From Candidatus Woesearchaeota archaeon UBA153 (GTDB taxonomy: Archaea; Nanobdellota; Nanobdellia; Woesearchaeales; UBA525): a DNA stretch of 12,325 nt. Below, piece by piece: positions 1 through 5,563 of the stretch. Every line of letters starts with the position of its first letter. The first letter of the stretch is position 1. The stretch lies in assembly GCA_002503705.1 (NCBI GenBank), contig DASH01000006.1, positions 1 through 12,325 on the forward strand, written 5' to 3'. The position numbers were made by a program, and so were the translations under genes. A model generated the notes under the pieces. The model was not told the DNA's origin and searched no databases. It saw only the letters and a list, made by a program, of their open reading frames with translations.

Positions 1-8
1 GATACTTT

Positions 9-23
9 TCGGACAGTTTCCGA
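9..23. promoter_or_regulatory. 15-bp palindrome, candidate operator (site 1)
   Basis: The sequence TCGGACAGTTTCCGA is an interrupted palindrome with arms TCGGA and TCCGA. It ends 25 nt before the start codon of the first gene. The same 15-bp architecture recurs before the AMMECR1 gene and before the Lrp-like regulator gene, and this is the weakest of the three copies. By analogy with the AMMECR1 promoter it would lie between TATA box and transcription start, but the TATA box is outside the window or not recognisable. Confidence 0.4.
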
Positions 24-36
24 CACACTTGTTACG

Positions 37-43
37 GGTGATC
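37..43 (+). promoter_or_regulatory. Shine-Dalgarno GGTGATC
   Basis: A seven-base GGTGATC complementary to the 3' end of archaeal 16S rRNA lies 5 nt before the ATG at 49 and fixes that start. The same motif precedes the SOD and deoxyhypusine synthase genes. Confidence 0.8.
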
Positions 44-48
44 TCTCT

Positions 49-1890
49 ATGGCGAAGAAAGAGGTGAAGAAGGATTCTCAGAAGCAGGCTGATGACGCGC
101 CGCACGGCGTCGAAGCGCAACTCCCTGGCATGGAGCAGCTCCCCGCCGAGGCGAAACAACGCTTGGAGAAGATCAAAGGGCTCTTAGAGAAGTTCGACAA
201 GAAGGTCCACGCGAAGTTCGAAGGGTACGTGATGGGCGTCGCCCTGCTCCCGCCGAGCAAGGAGGAGGCGCACAAGGAGAAGGTGAACGTGCTCGTCTTG
301 ATGGACGACAGCGACAGCACGAAGATGGCGAAAGGCGACCTCCAGCAGCGGTTGCAAGGCCTCGTCGCTGAACAAGCCGCCGAAGTCGACAAGAACTTGA
401 ACCCGGAAGTCCTCCTCCTGAGCGAGCTCTGGCAGGCGTGCTACGACGGCAAGCACGACTTGCTCCAGATGATCGCGATGTCCGCTCCGGTCTCTGACGG
501 CGGCATGCTCGCGGCCGTGAAGATCGCGGAGATCCACAAGACGATGGTCTTGAAGAAGTTCGAGAAGTACATCGTCAGCTACGTCCTCGCCGGCTCGCTG
601 GTCCAAGGACGCGCGACGCCAGAGTCTGACGTCGACGTCTTCATCGTCATCGACGACACGGACGTGAAGAAGATGACGCGCGCCGAGCTGAAGGACAAGC
701 TGCGCGCCATCATCATCGGCATGGGTATCGACGCGGGGAACATGACGGGGATCAAGAACAAGCTGAACATCCAAGTCTACATCCTCACCGATTTCTGGGA
801 CAACATCAAGGAGGCGAACCCGATCATCTTCACCTTCTTAAGAGATGGCATCCCGTTCTACGACCGCGGCATCTTCATGCCGTGGAAGCAGCTCTTGAAG
901 ATGGGGAAAGTGAAGCCGAGCCCGGAAGCGATTGACATGTACAAGAGCACGGGCGAGCAGATGCTCCAGCGCATGCAGTTCAAGCTGAACGAGATCGCGA
1001 TGGAGGACGCGTTCTGGGCGACGTTCACCCCGAGCCAGGCCGCCATCATGCTGTACGGCATGCCCCCGCCGACGCCGAAAGAGACGCCGGAAGTCTTGCG
1101 TGACGTCTTCGTGAAGAAAGAGAAGCTCCTCGAGGAGGAGTACGTCAAGATGCTCGAGAAGATCTTGCAGGTGCGCAAGGACATGGAGCACTTGAAGAAG
1201 AAGGACGTGAGCGGCGCCGAGCTGGACGAGCTCCTCGACATGGCGAAGAAGTACCTCGCGCGCTTGTCGAAGCTGTTCGAGCAGATCGCCGAGGTGAAAG
1301 AGCGCTCCGACGTCCTTCACGTTTGGGAGAGCACGGTCACGGTCGTCAGGGACATCCTCAAGCTGGAGGGCGTCGAGAAGGTGAGCGACGAGGCGATGGT
1401 TCGCACGTTTGAGAGCGAAGTCGTGCACGCGGGCATCATCCCGGAGAAGTACTTGCGCATCCTCAAGACGATTGAGAAGGCGAAGCGCGACTACGACAAG
1501 GGCAAGCTCACCATGACGGAAGCGCACGCGGTCAAGCAGGAGGCTCGCGAACTCTTGAAGTTCATGGTTGAGCACATCCAGCGGAAGCGCGGTCGCGAGC
1601 TCGAGCGCGCGAAGATTCGCGTCAAGTACGGGGACAAATACGGCGAGGTCATCCTCCTCGAGAAGGAGGCGTTCATCACGCACGACATCGACGCCGAGAA
1701 GCGCGAGATCACCAAGGCCGAGCTGAAACCGAACGGCGGTATCGGCAAGGTCACGGGCAGTAGCTTGGAAGAGCTCGAGAAGGCCCTTATCAATCTTAAG
1801 TTCCCGCACAAGGCGTTCATCAAGGAGCCGATCTTCGAAGATTTGAAAGGCGTCTTCGGCAAGGACGTCGAGATCCTCGTGAACTACTAG
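49..1890 (+). CDS. Large protein with tandem nucleotidyltransferase-like domains and possible HEPN region
   Basis: This 613-aa protein has a Pol-beta-type nucleotidyltransferase (MNT) signature at about residues 170-275: G182-S183, then D194-x-D196 in a hydrophobic strand. The position where a third carboxylate is usual (I241-Q242-V243) holds Gln. Residues 48-150 look like a degenerate copy of the same fold: strand VNVLVLMDDSD at 79-89 aligns with VDVFIVIDDTD at 195-205, but the GS motif and catalytic Asp pair are gone. Residues 290-420 are helical and include R376-x4-H381, which matches the HEPN RNase motif R-x4-6-H. A charged coiled-coil-like stretch and a beta-rich C-terminal domain (about 520-613) follow. 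The likely role is nucleotidyl transfer or binding, possibly on RNA; the substrate is unknown. No membrane segment or signal peptide is seen. The mgtE-like gene follows after 28 nt, probably co-transcribed. The MNT call for domain 2 is solid; HEPN is tentative. Confidence 0.75.
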   Translation: MAKKEVKKDSQKQADDAPHGVEAQLPGMEQLPAEAKQRLEKIKGLLEKFDKKVHAKFEGYVMGVALLPPSKEEAHKEKVNVLVLMDDSDSTKMAKGDLQQRLQGLVAEQAAEVDKNLNPEVLLLSELWQACYDGKHDLLQMIAMSAPVSDGGMLAAVKIAEIHKTMVLKKFEKYIVSYVLAGSLVQGRATPESDVDVFIVIDDTDVKKMTRAELKDKLRAIIIGMGIDAGNMTGIKNKLNIQVYILTDFWDNIKEANPIIFTFLRDGIPFYDRGIFMPWKQLLKMGKVKPSPEAIDMYKSTGEQMLQRMQFKLNEIAMEDAFWATFTPSQAAIMLYGMPPPTPKETPEVLRDVFVKKEKLLEEEYVKMLEKILQVRKDMEHLKKKDVSGAELDELLDMAKKYLARLSKLFEQIAEVKERSDVLHVWESTVTVVRDILKLEGVEKVSDEAMVRTFESEVVHAGIIPEKYLRILKTIEKAKRDYDKGKLTMTEAHAVKQEARELLKFMVEHIQRKRGRELERAKIRVKYGDKYGEVILLEKEAFITHDIDAEKREITKAELKPNGGIGKVTGSSLEELEKALINLKFPHKAFIKEPIFEDLKGVFGKDVEILVNY

Positions 1891-1904
1891 GCGGGCGAGA
1901 GCGT

Positions 1905-1911
1905 GGAGGTG
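1905..1911 (+). promoter_or_regulatory. Strong Shine-Dalgarno GGAGGTG deciding a TTG start
   Basis: GGAGGTG lies 7 nt before a TTG codon at 1919. This selects TTG as the start of the MgtE-like protein, giving the N-terminus MSLTRVRK. Confidence 0.75.
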
Positions 1912-1918
1912 GTGGCTG

Positions 1919-3169
1919 TTGTCCCTGACGAGAGTTCGTAAGCTTATCGCGGAGCTCCCTCTCGGACGGCAGCGCAGGGTCGCCTTCTTCAAGTCGTTGG
2001 CGCCGAACGAGCAAGCATTCCTCCTCTTGGAAGCGGGCGCTCGCGTCCGCAGGGAGTTGCTCTCCGCGCTGAAGCCGTTCGACCTTTCTCAGGCGCTCCA
2101 CTATCTCGACCCGGACGAGGTGGCGCTCGTCCTCCACGGCTCTCCTTCGCACGTCCGCTCGAAACTCCTCGACTTGCTGACTGCGGAAGTGCGGACGAAA
2201 GTCCAGTACTTGCTCGGCTTCAAGGCGGGGACCGCGGGCTCGCTGATGAGCCTGGACTATGTCGAGGCGGAGCGCGACGAGACGTTCATCCGCACCGCTC
2301 GGATCGTCGAGCGTCACGAACGAGCGACCGGCCGCTTTCCCATCATTCTCGTCGTCGACGACGGGTACTTGCAGGGCGAGCTTTCCGGTCACGTCTTCGC
2401 GTTGACGCGGCAGAACGAGAAGATCGGCAAGTACGTGCGTCGCATCGCGCACGTCCGCTACGACGCGTCCGAACGCGACGTCTTGAAGGCGTTTCACGAC
2501 CACCGTCACGGCAAGGTCGTCGTCTTGGATGATGACGAGTCAATCTTGGGCGTCATCTTCGCGGACGACGTCTTGAAGCGGCTCCATCGCCGCTCCGCGT
2601 CGAGCTTGTACGGGTACGCGGGCGTCCACGAGGAGGAGGACGTTCTTGATTCCACGGCGCACAAGGTCTTCCTTCGCCATCGGTGGCTCCTCCTCCACCT
2701 CTTCCTCCTCTTCATCGCGGCGTACGTCGTCGCGAGCTTCCGCGGGACGATCGAGGCGTTCGTCCTCCTCGCGGTCTACATGCCCGTCGTCGCCGCTATG
2801 GGGGGCACTACGGCGACGCAGACCTTGGCCGTCGTCATCCGCGGCCTCGTCTTGCGCGAAATCGACGCTGCCGCGTCGCGACGCCTCATCGTGAACGAGG
2901 CGCTTTCCGGTTTGGTGAATGGCGCGATCGTCGGCGTCGTCATCGCGGCCGTCGCGTTCTTCTTCCATGGCTCTCCGCTCTTCGGCCTCGTCTTGGGGTT
3001 GACGATGGTCTTGAACCTCTGCTGCGCGGGCCTCTTCGGCGCCGTTGTCCCGTTGGTCATCACCAAGTTCGGCCGCGATCCCGCGTTGAGCGGGACGATC
3101 TTCATCGCGACGCTTACCGACATCGTCGGCTTCGTCATCTTCCTCAGCTTGGCCTCTGTTCTCTTGTGA
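1919..3169 (+). CDS. mgtE: MgtE-family magnesium transporter
   Basis: This 416-aa protein has the full MgtE order: a cytoplasmic helical N domain (about 15-105), a pair of CBS domains (about 108-225), a linker helix, and about five membrane segments (255-416). The pore motif reads P289-V-V-A-A-M294-G-G-T-T-A-T-Q301, where the family usually has M-G-G-N; Thr replaces Asn. The last helix carries T400-D401, matching the conserved Asp that binds Mg2+ in Thermus MgtE, preceded by the typical GRDPALSG loop. The family is a dimeric Mg2+ channel of the cytoplasmic membrane gated by Mg2+ at the N and CBS domains. It is slightly shorter than bacterial MgtE (about 450 aa). It follows the nucleotidyltransferase gene by 28 nt with no TATA box in the gap, so the two probably share a transcript. 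Mg2+ or a related divalent cation is the likely substrate. Confidence 0.9.
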   Translation: MSLTRVRKLIAELPLGRQRRVAFFKSLAPNEQAFLLLEAGARVRRELLSALKPFDLSQALHYLDPDEVALVLHGSPSHVRSKLLDLLTAEVRTKVQYLLGFKAGTAGSLMSLDYVEAERDETFIRTARIVERHERATGRFPIILVVDDGYLQGELSGHVFALTRQNEKIGKYVRRIAHVRYDASERDVLKAFHDHRHGKVVVLDDDESILGVIFADDVLKRLHRRSASSLYGYAGVHEEEDVLDSTAHKVFLRHRWLLLHLFLLFIAAYVVASFRGTIEAFVLLAVYMPVVAAMGGTTATQTLAVVIRGLVLREIDAAASRRLIVNEALSGLVNGAIVGVVIAAVAFFFHGSPLFGLVLGLTMVLNLCCAGLFGAVVPLVITKFGRDPALSGTIFIATLTDIVGFVIFLSLASVLL

Positions 3170-3219
3170 GCGGCGCTTTCTCTCGTGAACAGTTTTCCGT
3201 GAGCGGTTTTCTCTCGTGA
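3166..3219 (+). repeat. Imperfect direct repeat at the 3' end of mgtE
   Basis: Two copies of GTGAGCGG followed by TTTCTCTCGTGA (3166-3187 and about 3200-3218) are separated by AACAGTTTTCC. The first copy contains the mgtE stop codon. Short T runs in each unit could serve as archaeal terminators. Function is not established. Confidence 0.35.
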
Positions 3220-3261
3220 GTGAGGCGTGGCGCTTCTCGTTCCTCGCCGCCTTCGACGACA

Positions 3262-3472
3262 GGCTCTTAGGCAAATCGCTTTCGCGTGGTCGCCAGCCGC
3301 TCGTCGCATCGCTTGTTCTCCGCTTCTTCCGCGCCATGCTCGTGTAGTGCACTCGCGGGTCGCTCCGAGGCGTCGCGACCACCCCGGGGGGGCCAACCCC
3401 CCTCGCTCATCGCAACCTCACGTCAAAAGCGACTCGCCTGACGCTGGCGACCATCCATTTGCCTAAGAGCCC
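3262..3472. mobile_element. MITE-like element with terminal inverted repeats and 8-bp flanking direct repeat
   Basis: GGCTCTTAGGCAAAT at 3262-3276 is perfectly inverted at 3457-3471. Further in, TGGTCGCCAGC (3287-3297) is perfectly inverted at 3443-3453. The octamer CGACGACA occurs just outside both ends (3254-3261 and 3473-3480, one extra C on the right), as a target-site duplication would. The first GGCTCT and the GCAAA of the repeat resemble IS6-family ends, and that family makes 8-bp duplications; this family link is inference. The roughly 145-bp interior has no credible gene and contains a C4-G7-CCAA-C6 hairpin. The right end sits 6 bp from the rpoL TATA box. The GACGAC motif is common in this genome, which weakens the duplication evidence. 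Confidence 0.55.
3382..3402 (+). repeat. C4-N3-G4-CCAA-C6 hairpin motif, copy A
   Basis: This 21-nt motif can fold as a G-C hairpin with a CCAA loop, or alternatively use its first C4 block against the G block. A second copy lies at 11088-11108 on the opposite strand and agrees at 19 of 21 positions. Copy A is inside the MITE-like element. Confidence 0.55.
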
Positions 3473-3486
3473 CGACGACAACAAGC

Positions 3487-3494
3487 TTTATAAA
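3487..3494 (+). promoter_or_regulatory. TATA box of rpoL
   Basis: TTTATAAA is centred about 27 nt before the rpoL ATG, so transcription should begin at or next to the start codon, giving a leaderless mRNA. No Shine-Dalgarno sequence is present. Confidence 0.75.
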
Positions 3495-3517
3495 CCCTTC
3501 CCGGTTCTCGCGCTGGT

Positions 3518-3787
3518 ATGGAGTTGAAGGTTCTCGAGCAGAAGAAGCAGCGGTTCGTCTTCGAACTCGCGGGCGCGGACCATACGTTGTGCAACGCGAT
3601 CAAGACTGAGTTGTTGCTTGATGGCGACGTGAAGCTCGCGACGTACGCGATCAAGCACCCGCTCATCCCGATGCCGAAGTTCATCATCGAGACGAAGGGG
3701 AAGGACGCTATGAAAGCGCTCCTCGACGCCTCGTCACGGTTGCAGAAGGAGTACAAGGGTTTTGCGGCCGTGTTCGAGAAGCTGTGA
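3518..3787 (+). CDS. rpoL: DNA-directed RNA polymerase subunit L (Rpo11)
   Basis: This 89-aa protein has the length and motifs of archaeal RpoL/Rpo11, the homologue of eukaryotic Rpb11 and AC19. The segment HTLCNAIKTELL (22-33), then AIKHPLIPMPKFIIETKGKD (44-63) and a C-terminal amphipathic helix are the family hallmarks. It pairs with Rpo3 to form the alpha-like assembly platform of the polymerase in the cytoplasm. The ATG at 3518 is fixed by a TATA box placed for leaderless transcription and by the typical MELKVLE start. The gene stands alone, with a MITE-like element upstream and T-rich terminator-like sequence downstream. Confidence 0.95.
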   Translation: MELKVLEQKKQRFVFELAGADHTLCNAIKTELLLDGDVKLATYAIKHPLIPMPKFIIETKGKDAMKALLDASSRLQKEYKGFAAVFEKL

Positions 3788-3792
3788 ACGTT

Positions 3793-3845
3793 CTCCGTTC
3801 TCGTTTACGTTCTTGTTTTCATCTCACTTTTCGCTCTTTTTCGCA
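3793..3845 (+). terminator. T-rich termination region after rpoL
   Basis: Several T runs on the coding strand (CTTGTTTTC, CACTTTTCG, CTCTTTTTCG) follow the rpoL stop within 60 nt. Oligo-T tracts are the usual intrinsic termination signal for archaeal RNA polymerase. Confidence 0.5.
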
Positions 3846-3858
3846 GTTTCGGAACTGC
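3843..3858 (+). other. Hairpin with TCGG tetraloop
   Basis: GCAGTT-TCGG-AACTGC is a perfect 6-bp stem with a 4-nt loop. It directly follows the last T run after rpoL and may stabilise the mRNA 3' end. Confidence 0.4.
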
Positions 3859-3940
3859 CAGAATAAGATTAATAGTTTTAGTTTTAGCTGTTAATATTTA
3901 ATTTTAAATAATAATATCTGATTAATGATTGTGATTTTCG
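3859..3940. other. AT-rich island
   Basis: About 80 nt are strikingly AT-rich compared with the surrounding GC-rich genes. It contains the dyad TATTTAA-TT-TTAAATA (3895-3910) and repeated TTTTAG and TTAAT words. No ORF of note is present. It could be an upstream control region for the AMMECR1 gene or an easily melted segment. Confidence 0.4.
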
Positions 3941-3967
3941 AACTATCTCTCTTCTCGACTGACAACC

Positions 3968-3976
3968 TTTATTAAA
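3968..3976 (+). promoter_or_regulatory. TATA box of the AMMECR1 gene
   Basis: TTTATTAAA predicts a transcription start near 3998 and a leader of roughly a dozen nucleotides before the ATG at 4012. The 15-bp palindrome begins one base after this box. Confidence 0.6.
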
Positions 3977-3977
3977 A

Positions 3978-3992
3978 CCGGAATATTTCCGG
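3978..3992. promoter_or_regulatory. 15-bp palindrome, candidate operator (site 2)
   Basis: CCGGAA-TAT-TTCCGG is a perfect 6-3-6 palindrome lying between the TATA box and the predicted transcription start of the AMMECR1 gene, a classic position for a repressor. The same architecture occurs at 8214-8228, and CCGGAATAT recurs at 8204-8212. Confidence 0.55.
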
Positions 3993-4011
3993 CTCCCGTG
4001 GGTGTGGACTG

Positions 4012-4560
4012 ATGCGAGAGTACGACCAACTGCTCAAGCTCGCGCGCGCGGCCATCGAGACCGCGTTCACGAAGAAGCGGCTCGACACGACCGCGTACGA
4101 ACAAGCGTTCTCCGAACAGCGCGGCGTCTTCGTCACGCTCACGAAAGAGGGAGAGCTGCGCGGCTGCATCGGCTTCCTCACTGGCGCCATGCCGCTCTGG
4201 AAAGGAGTCGTCACCGCCGCGAGAGCTGCGGCTTTCGACGACCCGCGATTTCCTGCGCTCGACCCGGAAGAGCTCGGCAGCATCAGGATCGAGGTGAGCG
4301 TCCTCACGGAACCTACGCTGTTAACGGTCAAGACGCCCGCGGAGTACGTGAAGAAGATTAACGTGGGCCGCGACGGCCTCATCATCAAGCACGGCTTCCA
4401 CCAAGGACTCCTGCTGCCGCAAGTCGCCGTCGAGTACGGCTGGAACGCGGAGACGTTCCTCGAGCACTTGTGCTTGAAAGCGGGCTTGCCGCGTGACGCG
4501 TGGCGTGAGCCGAAGACGAGGATTGAGACGTTCCACGCCGAAATCGTCGACGAACCATGA
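4012..4560 (+). CDS. AMMECR1 domain protein
   Basis: This 182-aa protein matches the AMMECR1 family along its length. It carries the signature ELRGCIGF (48-55), the motif RAAAFDDPRFPAL (71-83), the strand IRIEVSVLTEP (91-101) and the C-terminal segment LLLPQVAVEYGW (133-144). The family is conserved from archaea to humans; its LRGCIG motif has been proposed to be an active or ligand-binding site, but its biochemical role is unsettled. In some archaea and bacteria it is fused to or neighbours MEMO1 or radical SAM proteins; neither is seen here. No membrane segment or signal peptide is present. The ATG at 4012 is preferred because it follows the TATA box at a suitable distance and gives the family's usual N-terminus. 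The promoter carries a candidate operator. Confidence 0.92.
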   Translation: MREYDQLLKLARAAIETAFTKKRLDTTAYEQAFSEQRGVFVTLTKEGELRGCIGFLTGAMPLWKGVVTAARAAAFDDPRFPALDPEELGSIRIEVSVLTEPTLLTVKTPAEYVKKINVGRDGLIIKHGFHQGLLLPQVAVEYGWNAETFLEHLCLKAGLPRDAWREPKTRIETFHAEIVDEP

Positions 4561-4752
4561 CGCGTCCACCACGCCTTCTCCCACTATTCTTCATCAGGTC
4601 TTCGTCCTCGTCACGCTCTCCCGCCTCCCTTTTGTAGCTTCAGTTCTCAATCGATTCTTTCTCCCTTGCTTCTCTTCCTTAATGATGTGGATACCTCGTG
4701 GCTTTAGCCCGGGGAGGTTCATTTCCCCCGTCACTCTTCTCAAAGAGCAACG
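4561..4752. other. Gene-free interval, pyrimidine-rich, with an IS end
   Basis: No convincing gene occurs between the AMMECR1 stop and the next promoter. The first 120 nt are pyrimidine-rich on the plus strand with short T runs that may terminate the AMMECR1 transcript. The remainder holds the IS200/IS605-like hairpin annotated separately. Confidence 0.5.
4693..4721 (+). mobile_element. Solo IS200/IS605-like right-end hairpin (remnant)
   Basis: The segment contains ACCTC, then GGCTTTAGCC, then GAGGT and TTCA. This is a hairpin with a TTTA loop and an imperfect lower stem, ending in TTCA. The form (CTTTAG at the apex, GGGGAGGTTCA at the 3' side) resembles the right ends of IS200/IS605 and IS1341-type elements, where the hairpin also forms the 3' end of the TnpB guide RNA. 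No TnpA or TnpB coding sequence is nearby, so it would be a relic. An alternative is a simple terminator hairpin: GGGGA at 4711-4715 can also pair with TCCCC just downstream. Confidence 0.4.
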
Positions 4753-4761
4753 TTTTTATAG
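4753..4761 (+). promoter_or_regulatory. TATA box for the 4783 gene
   Basis: TTTTTATAG is centred 26 nt before the ATG at 4783, implying a leaderless transcript. No Shine-Dalgarno sequence is present. Confidence 0.6.
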
Positions 4762-4782
4762 TGCTCCTCATTCTCCGCGACG

Positions 4783-5235
4783 ATGACTCCCCGCTCTCCC
4801 TCCTTGCTGCAAGAACGCTTAGACTCGCTCGTCAAGAATATCGACATGGTCCAACTCGTGGTGCTCCCGGACGAACTCGCGGGCAGCCTGAACCGCCTCT
4901 TCAAACGCTTTGCGCAAGAACCGCTCCTCGAGTACGTCCGCGAACGTCGCTGGTATGGAGGCATGAGCCCCTGGCGATCGAGCGAACGCAACCCCCTCCT
5001 CTGGACTCCTGCTGACGTGGTCGACGGGGCGGTGCGCCTCTCTCTCGTCTCAATCGGCGATACGCTCCCGCCGGTAGAGTACCGTCTCAATCCGGCGACG
5101 CACGAATACGCGTTCTTGAAAAGCGGCGCGCGGCGCACCGGGTTCTCCTTCGCGGAAGGACGCTCTCGCGGCGACACGTTCACGAAGCGTTCAGAATACC
5201 TCCTCCTTCCGGACGCCCTCGTCCGCAAGTGGTGA
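4783..5235 (+). CDS. Hypothetical soluble protein, 150 aa
   Basis: I do not recognise this family. The protein has no signal peptide or membrane segment. Residues 8-55 are predicted helical (LQERLDSLVKNIDMVQLVVL, then LAGSLNRLFKRFAQEPLLEYV), followed by a Trp- and Pro-rich middle (RRWYGGMSPW at 55-64) and a probable beta-rich part (VRLSLVSIGD, VEYRLNPATHEYAFL). It is rich in Arg and ends RKW. The start is supported by a TATA box spaced for leaderless transcription. Codon composition matches the neighbours, so it looks like a genuine gene. The next ORF overlaps its stop codon, so the two are probably translationally coupled. Function is unknown. Confidence 0.65.
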   Translation: MTPRSPSLLQERLDSLVKNIDMVQLVVLPDELAGSLNRLFKRFAQEPLLEYVRERRWYGGMSPWRSSERNPLLWTPADVVDGAVRLSLVSIGDTLPPVEYRLNPATHEYAFLKSGARRTGFSFAEGRSRGDTFTKRSEYLLLPDALVRKW

Positions 5236-5522
5236 GTTTCTTGGAGCTCGGCGACTACGTGATGGGGGGCGTCTACGTCGGTGGCGTTGCAGGCCTCGTC
5301 GCCGGCGTCGTCGAGGCAGTACGGACGTCCGCTCACGCGCCGTTAGAAGCGACGGCCCGCGCGCTCTACAAGTGCCCGTTGCCCACTGAGGAGTACGCGC
5401 TCGTCTCGGTCTTCACCGTCGTGGGCGCGGGCGTCGGCGCACTCGCGGGCGCGGCGCTCTACCGGTACGCGACGTCGTCAAAACCACGGTCTCGACGGAA
5501 AGAGTCAGAAAAGAACGACTGA
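5229..5522 (+). CDS. Small membrane protein, 97 aa
   Basis: Two hydrophobic, Gly- and Ala-rich segments (about residues 11-32 and 57-81) flank a short polar loop with one Cys, and the C-terminus is a basic, charged tail (SSKPRSRRKESEKND). This suggests a two-helix membrane protein with the tail in the cytoplasm. The start is one of two tandem GTG codons (5229 or 5232); the latter gives a GTGA overlap with the stop of the upstream gene. No Shine-Dalgarno sequence is visible, so translation is likely coupled. The first helix pattern (GGVYVGGVAGLVAG) resembles glycine-zipper proteins, but no family is recognised. Pairing with the upstream soluble protein suggests that they act together. Confidence 0.6.
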   Translation: MVSFLELGDYVMGGVYVGGVAGLVAGVVEAVRTSAHAPLEATARALYKCPLPTEEYALVSVFTVVGAGVGALAGAALYRYATSSKPRSRRKESEKND

Positions 5523-5533
5523 GTCTGGCGCGT

Positions 5534-5546
5534 CGAGACGGTCTCG
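5534..5546. terminator. Short palindrome between convergent genes
   Basis: CGAGAC-G-GTCTCG is a perfect 6-1-6 palindrome in the 41-nt space between the convergent stops at 5522 and 5564. It may act at both mRNA ends. No T run follows it. Confidence 0.3.
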
Positions 5547-5563
5547 CGAAGAAGGCTCCCCCT

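Noticed and set aside
184..1992. Long minus-strand ORFs opposite the nucleotidyltransferase gene
   Set aside because: They are Arg-, Asp- and Leu-biased shadows produced by the GC-rich codon pattern of the real gene, with no start signals or recognisable motifs.
2540..3396. Minus-strand ORFs opposite mgtE and extending into the intergenic gap
   Set aside because: Low-complexity charged translations that mirror the mgtE codons. They run across the MITE-like element and have no promoter.
3227..3466. Plus-strand 79-aa reading frame in the mgtE-rpoL gap
   Set aside because: It coincides with the inverted-repeat element, is Arg/Pro/Ser-rich, and lacks a TATA box or ribosome site.
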